Below are positions 5,320 to 11,349 of a stretch of 11,349 nucleotides of DNA, piece by piece; position 1 is the first letter of the stretch; each line of letters starts with the position of its first letter. Under the pieces are notes generated by a model, which was not told the DNA's origin, searched no databases, and worked only from the letters and a program-made list of their open reading frames with translations. The translations under genes were made by a program, and so were the position numbers. This stretch comes from Eubacterium sp. CAG:252 (GTDB lineage Bacteria; Bacillota; Clostridia; Lachnospirales; Lachnospiraceae), in NCBI GenBank assembly GCA_000436535.1, contig FR886248.1:1-11349 (forward strand), written 5' to 3'.

Positions 5320-6414
5320 ATGGGGAATGTAATGGATTATCTCGAATGGCGTGGTGACCTCACATTTGACCAGTCACCATTTAATGATGTGGATAACGTT
5401 ATACTGTCACAGTTAGCGTATGTAAACTTCAGGGACGTAATTCCGTCTGTACAAATGAATAAGGGAATAACACTAAAAGCAGCAGCACAGTTATTCTTTG
5501 ACCTTCATACAGAAGAAGAACTTATGCAGGATAAGTCATTTATAAAAGATGCACCAAAGCTTCTAAAAAAAGCGGCGCAGACAAACCGGTTCAGGGATGT
5601 AATTCTGTCTGATTATGTTGATATGGTGGATGAAACTCTGGAAAAACAGTTTGGCGCATTTCATATAAAGCTAAGTCCACAGTGTACATATGTGGCGTTC
5701 AGGGGAACGGATGACACACTTGTAGGCTGGAAGGAGGACTTTAATATGAGCTTTATATCGCCTGTTCCATCACAGGAGGATGCGGTTAAGTATCTTGATG
5801 ATACGTGTTCATATATAAGGGGAAAGCTGTATGTGGGCGGCCATTCCAAAGGTGGCAATCTTGCAATATATTCGGCTATACACTGTAGTAAAAGGGTCAG
5901 AAAGAAAATACAGTGTGTATACAATAATGACGGACCGGGTTTTGATATAAGTGTAGTAAGAAGTGATGAATATCAGTCAATGCTTCCTTATATCAAAAGT
6001 ATTGTGCCGGAGAATTCTATAGTCGGAATGTTGCTTGAGCATGATGATGATTATATTATAGTTAAAAGTTCACAGACAGGAATTATGCAGCATGATGCAA
6101 TGTCGTGGCAGGTGTCAGGAGCTAGTATGGTGACTGCTAAAAGGCTTAGTGCACAGAGCAGAAGGCTTAACAGGGCATTCAGCAACTGGATTAACAGCGT
6201 TGACAATGAAAAAAGGGCTGAGTTTGTGGAAACGCTTTTTGGACTGTTATCGGCATGTGGTGCAAGAAATCTTTCTGATATAACAGCAGACAGGTTCAGA
6301 AGTACAAGAGAAGTCATAAAACAGTATGCAAGTCTTGATAAAGACAGCCGTAATCTGTTAAGAAATATGCTACTTTCACTCACTGACCAGATAGGAAAAG
6401 CAAGAAGAAAGTAG
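5320..6414 (+). CDS. Mbeg1-like (DUF2974) alpha/beta hydrolase
   Basis: This 364-aa protein opens with the family-typical MGNVMDYLEWRGDLTFDQSP and continues with the AFRGTDDTLVGWKEDFNMSF block. It then shows a nucleophile elbow, GGHSKGGNLA, with Ser176. Asp204 in NNDGPGFD and His258 in MQHDAMSW could complete a Ser-Asp-His triad; that part is inference. It is cytosolic, with no signal peptide. It is probably a lipase or esterase-like enzyme; the substrate is unknown for this family. The start at 5320 is chosen because GGAG (5310-5313) lies 6 nt upstream. An in-frame ATG at 5299 adds 7 residues but has no ribosome binding site. It is the first gene of a likely four-gene unit, with the next start only 27 bp after the stop. 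Confidence 0.88.
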   Translation: MGNVMDYLEWRGDLTFDQSPFNDVDNVILSQLAYVNFRDVIPSVQMNKGITLKAAAQLFFDLHTEEELMQDKSFIKDAPKLLKKAAQTNRFRDVILSDYVDMVDETLEKQFGAFHIKLSPQCTYVAFRGTDDTLVGWKEDFNMSFISPVPSQEDAVKYLDDTCSYIRGKLYVGGHSKGGNLAIYSAIHCSKRVRKKIQCVYNNDGPGFDISVVRSDEYQSMLPYIKSIVPENSIVGMLLEHDDDYIIVKSSQTGIMQHDAMSWQVSGASMVTAKRLSAQSRRLNRAFSNWINSVDNEKRAEFVETLFGLLSACGARNLSDITADRFRSTREVIKQYASLDKDSRNLLRNMLLSLTDQIGKARRK

Positions 6415-6441
6415 AACAAAATGTAAGAATGGAGGATTATT

Positions 6442-6603
6442 ATGTCACAGATAATTAATATAATATTAGGAGCAGTTGTTCTGTTTGCTGTAGTAGTTTT
6501 ATTTTTATGGGTGTCAGCCAAACATAAGGAAAGTGGACTTGGCGATGCGTGCAGCGGCGACTGTTCATCATGCCGCGCACACTGTAAGGATGAAACTAAA
6601 TAA
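6442..6603 (+). CDS. FeoB-associated-type Cys-rich membrane protein (53 aa)
   Basis: This is a 53-residue protein: a single N-terminal transmembrane helix (about residues 4-26, IINIILGAVVLFAVVVLFLW), a short basic stretch AKHK, then a cysteine cluster C-S-G-D-C-S-S-C-R-A-H-C near the C terminus. This layout matches the small FeoB-associated Cys-rich membrane proteins, which usually sit beside the ferrous iron transporter gene. Here feoB is absent and the neighbours are a hydrolase and an Fe-S protein. The cluster could bind iron or an Fe-S centre at the membrane face. The ribosome binding site GGAGG (6431-6435) is ideal, 6 nt before the ATG. It lies 27 bp after the previous stop and 20 bp before the next start, so it is almost certainly co-transcribed. 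Confidence 0.8.
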   Translation: MSQIINIILGAVVLFAVVVLFLWVSAKHKESGLGDACSGDCSSCRAHCKDETK

Positions 6604-6623
6604 GTGCAGGGGCAGCAGGTAAA

Positions 6624-7805
6624 ATGACAAGTCAGTTTAAGGAAAAAGCGGTAAGGCTTGGAAAGCTCATGAATGGAAAGTCAAAGTTTGCAATACCGCT
6701 TGTACAGTGTATACTTGACTGTTTTGAGATAGTATATACTGAGGAAGAAATAGATTGTATGCTTCTTATGGGAGCTGGAAATTATACAAAGGAAGAGCTT
6801 ATAGCCCTGTGGGAGAAGAATTATGGGGTTACAGGTGATGAAAATGTGCATACATTTGAAGCTTTATACAAAAGTATAAAAGATAAAGGTGGCATATGGG
6901 AAAGCCAGAAAAAAGGCGTATATGACCTTGCACCCATATTTCCCGGCTGGATAGAATTATATGCATCAGGCGAACTTAATGATAACAGAAAAGCACTTAT
7001 CACAAAGTTTGCAGAGTTTGAGGAACTATTAAAGAAACTCAATATCGCACCTGTAAGGGCATACATGAATTATGTCAACACTAATAATATGTCAAAGGAA
7101 GAGGGACGTATGTCCACAGTTGTGACAGACAGCCGTAATAATCTTCCTAAGAGAAAGAAAAAGATAACTCTTGATAAACCTGTAGGTGCAGAGCAGACTG
7201 TATATACAAAGGGTGAAGCTATGGATGTTCTTGATAGGAATAAGGATAATATTGCTGTTATGAACTGTTTCTGCCGTACTATGGAAATGTTAAAGGGCAA
7301 TAGCTGTGACTTTGATATGCCGATAGAGTCATGCATGGCAGTCGGAAGAATGGCAGAGCAGCTCACAGAGGCTGGCGTGGCAAGGCATATAACATATGAA
7401 GAGGCTGTCAGGCTGGTGGATGAGCTTGAACAAAAGGGCTGTATACACACACTTTATCATTATGGAACATATTCAGTTAATGATGAAATAGTGCTTTGCA
7501 ACTGCTGCATGGACTGCTGTTTTTTATATGGAAGTTTCAGAAAAGGCGCACTATCCCAGCTTCTTCTTAAGGCATATTACAGACCTCAGATGATAGAAGG
7601 TGCTGTATGTACAGGCTGTAACAGGTGCGAAAAGTACTGTCCTACAGGTGCAACATATTATGATAAAAATACTGGCAGACTTATATATGATGTTGATAAC
7701 TGTATAGGCTGCGGGCAGTGTGTTACACAGTGTCCTGTATCGTGCAGGCGGATGGTTAAGGATGAAAGAAATATATTTGTAAAGACGCGCCGCAGAAACA
7801 ATTAA
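6624..7805 (+). CDS. Cys-rich 4Fe-4S dicluster ferredoxin-type protein
   Basis: This is a 393-aa cytosolic protein. The C terminus carries two classical 4Fe-4S motifs, C329-x2-C332-x2-C335-x3-C339-P and C360-x2-C363-x2-C366-x3-C370-P, like a bacterial 2[4Fe-4S] ferredoxin. A further cysteine set lies upstream: CFC (215, 217), C228, C237 and CNCCMDCC (292-299), which could hold another metal or Fe-S site. The N-terminal 200 residues resemble a helical or winged-helix region (YDLAPIFPGWIELYAS) seen in similar long ferredoxin-like proteins. It likely transfers electrons; the partner is not evident. The ribosome binding site is weak: AGGGG at 6608-6612 is 11 nt away, so coupling to the preceding 53-aa gene is plausible. 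corA follows after 17 bp. Confidence 0.88.
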   Translation: MTSQFKEKAVRLGKLMNGKSKFAIPLVQCILDCFEIVYTEEEIDCMLLMGAGNYTKEELIALWEKNYGVTGDENVHTFEALYKSIKDKGGIWESQKKGVYDLAPIFPGWIELYASGELNDNRKALITKFAEFEELLKKLNIAPVRAYMNYVNTNNMSKEEGRMSTVVTDSRNNLPKRKKKITLDKPVGAEQTVYTKGEAMDVLDRNKDNIAVMNCFCRTMEMLKGNSCDFDMPIESCMAVGRMAEQLTEAGVARHITYEEAVRLVDELEQKGCIHTLYHYGTYSVNDEIVLCNCCMDCCFLYGSFRKGALSQLLLKAYYRPQMIEGAVCTGCNRCEKYCPTGATYYDKNTGRLIYDVDNCIGCGQCVTQCPVSCRRMVKDERNIFVKTRRRNN

Positions 7806-7822
7806 GGTGCTGGAGGTGAATT

Positions 7823-8764
7823 ATGGTAGATATCTATAAAACCGATAATAAAGTACTTAGCAAGCTTGATAATATTGAAGATGGCTGCTGGATAAATATG
7901 GTTAATCCTACAAGCAGTGAGCTTTCGCTTGTGTCCGGATATTTTGATATAGATGCGGATGACCTTGCGACTGCGTTAGATGAGGAAGAAAGTTCGCGTA
8001 TAAGTCTTGAGGATGGTTATACACTTATACTTGTTGATATTCCAACGCCGGAGGTCAGACATGAAAAGAAAATGTATACAACAATTCCTCTTGGTATAAT
8101 CTTAAAAAATGATGCCATAATCACGATATGCAGGGAAGAAACGCCAGTTCTTACATACTTTGTGCGAAATAAGTTAAAGGATTTCAGCACGAAAAAGAAA
8201 ATGCGTTTTATATATGAAATGATGTTTCGTTCAGCTATGTTATATCAGGCTTATCTTCGTGGAATAGATAAAAAAAGAACAGAGATAGAAGAACGTGTCG
8301 GGGATGATACACACGATACGGATATTATCGAACTGCACGAGCTTGAGTCAACGCTTGTATACTTTGCAACTTCGCTCAGATCAAACAGTATAGTCCTTGA
8401 GAGATTAAGGAGATATAAAAGACTTGAGCAGTATCCGGAGGATATGGAGCTTCTTGAGGATGTAACAGTCGAATACCAGCAGGCTATCGAGATGACGACT
8501 ATATACAGGGATATTATTGATGGTACAAGAGAATTGCTTTCATCTGTTATTAATAACAGACTGAACAATGTTATGAAGATACTTACTTCTATAACTATAG
8601 TTATGGCTATACCAACGATTATTTCAGGTATATACGGAATGAATGTGGACGGCAGATGGATGCCACTTTCAACCACACCTTATGGCTTTTATATAATAGT
8701 TGGAATAATACTTGTTATATGTATAGGTGTGCTCTGGTTTTTAAAGAAGAAAAAAATGATGTGA
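7823..8764 (+). CDS. corA: CorA family magnesium/divalent cation channel
   Basis: This is a 313-aa protein with a long cytosolic N-terminal domain (about residues 1-250). That domain has the alpha/beta part followed by long charged helices (IDKKRTEIEERVGDD through DIIDGTRELLSSVINNRLNNVMKILT). Two C-terminal membrane helices follow at about 252-271 and 289-307. The signature GMN (272-274, in IYGMNVDGRWMP) closes the first helix and forms the Mg2+ selectivity entrance, and the basic tail KKKKMM faces the cytosol. The length is normal for CorA. The family works as a homopentamer in the cytoplasmic membrane (family knowledge). GGAGG (7812-7816) lies 6 nt before the ATG. It is the last gene of the run starting at 5320. 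Confidence 0.93.
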   Translation: MVDIYKTDNKVLSKLDNIEDGCWINMVNPTSSELSLVSGYFDIDADDLATALDEEESSRISLEDGYTLILVDIPTPEVRHEKKMYTTIPLGIILKNDAIITICREETPVLTYFVRNKLKDFSTKKKMRFIYEMMFRSAMLYQAYLRGIDKKRTEIEERVGDDTHDTDIIELHELESTLVYFATSLRSNSIVLERLRRYKRLEQYPEDMELLEDVTVEYQQAIEMTTIYRDIIDGTRELLSSVINNRLNNVMKILTSITIVMAIPTIISGIYGMNVDGRWMPLSTTPYGFYIIVGIILVICIGVLWFLKKKKMM

Positions 8765-8794
8765 AAATATATAGAAATATAATATCTATATTTT
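8764..8794 (+). terminator. Weak AT-only hairpin after corA
   Basis: AAAATA-TAGA (8764-8775, with a bulged TA) can pair with TCTATATTTT (8785-8794) over a 9-nt loop. The stem is almost entirely A-T and the T-run is short, so it is at best a weak terminator. Confidence 0.25.
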
Positions 8795-8814
8795 ATGTCC
8801 GATTTATTCAATGA

Positions 8815-8842
8815 TTGTGAATTGATATAAAGAACATATACA
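8815..8842 (+). promoter_or_regulatory. Candidate ktrB promoter
   Basis: TTGTGA (8815-8820) and TATACA (8837-8842) are spaced 16 bp, placing the transcription start about 23 nt before the ktrB start codon, just upstream of its ribosome binding site. The match is moderate and the region is AT-rich. Confidence 0.35.
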
Positions 8843-8871
8843 TTTGTGTGGATATTAAGAGGAAAAATATT

Positions 8872-10221
8872 ATGAGTTTATTTAGCAAAATCAGAAGAAG
8901 ACTTTCACATGCCCAGATTATGGCACTTGGTTTTCTTACAGTCATAATAATAGGTACGGTGCTTCTTATGCTTCCGGTGTCAAGCAGGACAGGTCAGTGG
9001 ACACCATTTATCAAGGCATTGTTTACTTCTGTAAGTTCTACATGCGTTACAGGACTTGTAGTCGTTGATACATTTTCATACTGGACATTATTCGGACAGA
9101 TAGTGATACTGATTATGATTCAGATAGGTGGACTTGGATTTATATCAATCGGTGTTGTGTTTGCGCTGTTTTTTAACAGAAATATAGGTCTTGCCAACAG
9201 AACGCTTATACAGGAAAGTATGAATTCCAACATGCTTAGGGGCATAGTCAGGCTAATGAGAAATGTTATCGTTGGAACTGCTATATTTGAAGCGATAGGT
9301 GCGGCAGTTCTTTCGCTAAGGTTTATTCCGCGGATGGGTGTTGCAAGGGGTATATATAACAGTATATTTCATTCGATAACTGCATTCTGCAATGCCGGTT
9401 TTGACCTTATGGGACGATACGAGCCTTATTCATCGCTCACAGGTTATTACAATGATTATGTTGTAAATATAACAATTATGGCACTTATACTTATCGGTGG
9501 TTTAGGCTTTACAGTGTGGGCTGACCTTAAGCATAATAAGCTGTATTTTAAGAAGTATACTCTCCATACTAAGATTGTTGTTGTCAGTTCTATAGTGCTT
9601 GTTGTTGTGCCAACGATATTGTTTATGTATTTTGAAAGAGATGGTGTTGAGGCAGGCATGCCTTTTGCCGACAGATTTATAACATCACTTTTTGCGGCGG
9701 TAACGCCACGAACAGCAGGATATAACACGGTTGACCTTGGTGCTATGACTCAGGCAAGCAAGCTGCTTACTATTATACTTATGTTTATAGGAGGGTGTCC
9801 GGGTTCGACCGCAGGTGGCGTAAAGACTACATCAATCGTGATTATAATGGTGTATATATGGTCTAATCTGCGCAATGCTTCAGGTTGTAATATATATGGA
9901 AGAAGGCTTGCAGATGAGGATATAAAGAAAGCCAGTATGGTTATAGGTCTTAATCTTATTATGGCTGTTGCAGCGCTGCTTATTATCAGTGGTATGCAGA
10001 GTTTTGATTTTGAGGACCTATGTCTTGAGGTGTTCTCGGCAGTAGGAACTGTCGGACTTTCAACGGGTATAACAAGACAGCTCAATGTGGCTTCACAGAT
10101 AGTTATTATATTACTGATGTTTTGCGGAAGAATAGGAACAGTTACATTTGCATCAACATTTGCTTATAACAGAAAGCAGGTTAAGCTGCTTAATCCTGAG
10201 GAGCATGTTAATGTGGGATGA
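8872..10221 (+). CDS. ktrB: TrkH/KtrB potassium uptake channel subunit
   Basis: This 449-aa membrane protein belongs to the Trk/Ktr/HKT superfamily of K+ translocating subunits, with four membrane-pore-membrane repeats. The four pore-loop filters are visible: STCVTGL (G61), FCNAGF (G176), PRTAGYNT (G283) and VGTVGLSTG (G395). FIGGCPGSTAGGVKTT after the third repeat is typical of the family and forms the intramembrane gate region. The start at 8872 has AAGAGGA (8857-8863) 8 nt upstream. An in-frame GTG at 8848 would add 8 residues but has no ribosome binding site. The length fits KtrB better than the longer Gram-negative TrkH. It pairs with ktrA, 236 bp downstream on the same strand. Confidence 0.93.
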   Translation: MSLFSKIRRRLSHAQIMALGFLTVIIIGTVLLMLPVSSRTGQWTPFIKALFTSVSSTCVTGLVVVDTFSYWTLFGQIVILIMIQIGGLGFISIGVVFALFFNRNIGLANRTLIQESMNSNMLRGIVRLMRNVIVGTAIFEAIGAAVLSLRFIPRMGVARGIYNSIFHSITAFCNAGFDLMGRYEPYSSLTGYYNDYVVNITIMALILIGGLGFTVWADLKHNKLYFKKYTLHTKIVVVSSIVLVVVPTILFMYFERDGVEAGMPFADRFITSLFAAVTPRTAGYNTVDLGAMTQASKLLTIILMFIGGCPGSTAGGVKTTSIVIIMVYIWSNLRNASGCNIYGRRLADEDIKKASMVIGLNLIMAVAALLIISGMQSFDFEDLCLEVFSAVGTVGLSTGITRQLNVASQIVIILLMFCGRIGTVTFASTFAYNRKQVKLLNPEEHVNVG

Positions 10222-10457
10222 TGCTGGCTGGTTCGAGATGTTTTGGAAACGTGGCGCAGAAGGTTAACCGGAGGAAAATATTAATCAGCAAGAAGGTGTT
10301 ATTTGTTTAAATGCATCTTAATCCAAAACTAAAATAATTTATTTTTCATATTTTGTTGATATTTACTTATCAATGATTGAAATATATAAATGATGTTTAG
10401 TATGGAAAATTTAATTAACAAAAATATATAGCTGTATATAATGGAAAGGAATTAAGT
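10222..10457 (+). promoter_or_regulatory. ktrB-ktrA intergenic region with candidate ktrA promoter and palindrome
   Basis: TTGATA (10356-10361) and TATCAA (10368-10373) form a 6-bp perfect inverted repeat with a 6-nt spacer, operator-like. TTAACA (10415-10420) and TATAAT (10437-10442) are spaced 16 bp, but transcription would then begin almost at the ribosome binding site AAAGGA (10445-10450). A more upstream promoter cannot be excluded. A 30-codon ORF at 10218-10310 overlaps the ktrB stop. I see no c-di-AMP riboswitch core here. Confidence 0.3.
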
Positions 10458-11111
10458 ATGAATTCAATATTAGTTATAGGTATTGGTAAGTTTGGACATC
10501 ATTTTGCAGAGAAGCTTATAGCGCTTGGCAATGAGGTTATGATAATAGATGAGGATGAGGACAAGGTAAGAGAGCTTATGTCAAAGGCAACAAGTGCAAG
10601 AATAGGTGACTGCACGGATGAGGACGTGCTTAACAGCCTTGGCTTATCGAACTTCGATACTGTTGCAGTATGCATTTCCGAGGACTTCCAGAACAGTATT
10701 GAAACAACAAGTCTTGTAAAGGAGCTTGGTGCAAAGCACGTTGTAAGTGTTGCAAGCAGGGATATTCATGCAAAGCTTCTTTTAAAAAATGGAGCAGACG
10801 AAGTTATATATCCGGACAGGGATATAGCTTACAGACTTGCCAAGAAATGCAGTAGAAGCCACATATTTGAATATATAGAGCTTTCTGATGAATATGCTAT
10901 ATTTGAAGTTCCGGTTATTCCGCAGCTTGTTGGAAAGAGTATCAGGGAGGCGGATGTCAGAAAGAAATACAAGATGAATATTATTGGAATTGTGCGCGGC
11001 GAAGATGTGCAGATAATGCCCGACGCCGACTATGTATTCTCCAATGACGAGCATATTAAAGTTATAAGCGACAGTAATAGCGTGGATGCTTATCTTAAGC
11101 ATGTCAGATAG
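10458..11111 (+). CDS. ktrA: KtrA/TrkA-type RCK gating subunit of K+ uptake
   Basis: This 217-aa cytosolic protein has the two standard domains. RCK_N (about 1-130) is a Rossmann fold with the nucleotide motif GIGKFG (8-13) and the acidic D31 at the end of the second strand (VMIIDED), which fits NAD(H)/ATP/ADP binding. RCK_C (about 135-217) begins near YIELSDEYAIFEV and runs to the end; in KtrA this domain binds c-di-AMP (family knowledge). The length is normal for KtrA and half that of duplicated TrkA. As an octameric ring it gates the KtrB dimer. AAAGGA (10445-10450) lies 7 nt before the ATG. It is on the same strand as ktrB but separated from it by an AT-rich gap, so it may have its own promoter. 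Confidence 0.93.
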   Translation: MNSILVIGIGKFGHHFAEKLIALGNEVMIIDEDEDKVRELMSKATSARIGDCTDEDVLNSLGLSNFDTVAVCISEDFQNSIETTSLVKELGAKHVVSVASRDIHAKLLLKNGADEVIYPDRDIAYRLAKKCSRSHIFEYIELSDEYAIFEVPVIPQLVGKSIREADVRKKYKMNIIGIVRGEDVQIMPDADYVFSNDEHIKVISDSNSVDAYLKHVR

Positions 11112-11155
11112 AGAGGAACTTGGCTTAATTGAGATTAATTATTGGGTTGGATATG

Positions 11156-11349
11156 TATGACTTAGATTGATATATTGGCGAGTAGGGTCAAAGAAAAAAC
11201 ACTAGATTGCCAATACAATATGACTTAAATCAAGGTATTAGATAATAGAGTCAAAGGAAAAACAATAGATAGCCAATACAATATGACCTAAATCAAGGTA
11301 TTAGATAATAGAGTCAAAAGAAAAACAATAGATAGCCAATTCAATATGA
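11156..11349. repeat. 63-bp tandem repeat array, at least 3 copies, running off the window
   Basis: Units begin at 11156, 11219, 11282 and 11345, exactly 63 bp apart; the last is cut by the right edge. Copies at 11219 and 11282 differ at about three positions, while the one at 11156 is more diverged. The unit contains GGTCAAAG/AGTCAAA and GCCAATACAATATGA segments. All six frames have stops within one or two units, so the array is non-coding. There is no clear terminator for ktrA between 11112 and 11155. Confidence 0.9.

Noticed and set aside
8848..8871. GTG as start of ktrB
   Set aside because: No ribosome binding site precedes it. The ATG at 8872 has AAGAGGA 8 nt upstream.
10222..10457. c-di-AMP (ydaO-type) riboswitch before ktrA
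   Set aside because: K+ transporter genes in Firmicutes often have one, but the conserved core bases are not visible and the region is too AT-rich.
11156..11349. CRISPR array
   Set aside because: The whole 63-bp unit repeats, including what would be spacers, and no cas genes are in view. It is a simple tandem repeat.

Overview
The window looks like ordinary chromosome from a low-GC Gram-positive anaerobe. It is most consistent with Clostridia, family Lachnospiraceae. The reasons are strong AGGAG-type ribosome binding sites, heavy use of ATA and AGA/AGG codons, AT-rich intergenic DNA, a tRNA-Gly without encoded CCA, and a typical gene set (DegV, MATE exporter, Mbeg1-like hydrolase, Fe-S proteins, CorA, KtrAB). 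The species cannot be fixed from the sequence alone.

Left region (1-2165). Two tRNA-Gly(GCC) genes on the minus strand share near-identical upstream regions, each with a TTGACA-N17-TATTAT promoter. The first copy is cut by the window edge. Between them, on the plus strand, lies a two-gene cassette that is visibly more AT-rich than the rest. It encodes a 154-aa protein resembling the DUF4869 family and a 324-aa P-loop protein with a possible TOPRIM-like C-terminal half. The cassette ends in three successive hairpins, the last a symmetrical bidirectional terminator. A 95-bp inverted repeat with TA at both ends follows the second tRNA promoter. This region is the best candidate for an undescribed system.

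Middle region (2166-5290). A DegV-family gene (minus) and a MATE exporter (plus) diverge across a 486-bp gap that holds a 63-bp tandem repeat and candidate promoters. A short gene for an unrecognised 74-aa protein follows, then an intergenic element in which one arm can pair with either of two others.

Right region (5320-11349). A tightly spaced run encodes an Mbeg1-like (DUF2974) serine hydrolase, a 53-aa FeoB-associated-type Cys-rich membrane protein, a Cys-rich Fe-S protein with two 4Fe-4S motifs, and the magnesium channel CorA. The gaps are 17-27 bp, so it is probably one operon. It is followed by the potassium uptake pair ktrB (channel) and ktrA (RCK gating subunit), separated by an unusual 236-bp AT-rich gap. 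The window ends in a second, unrelated 63-bp tandem repeat array. The right half therefore centres on metal and ion homeostasis (iron-sulfur, Mg2+, K+).

All assignments come from reading motifs by eye. No database search was run.
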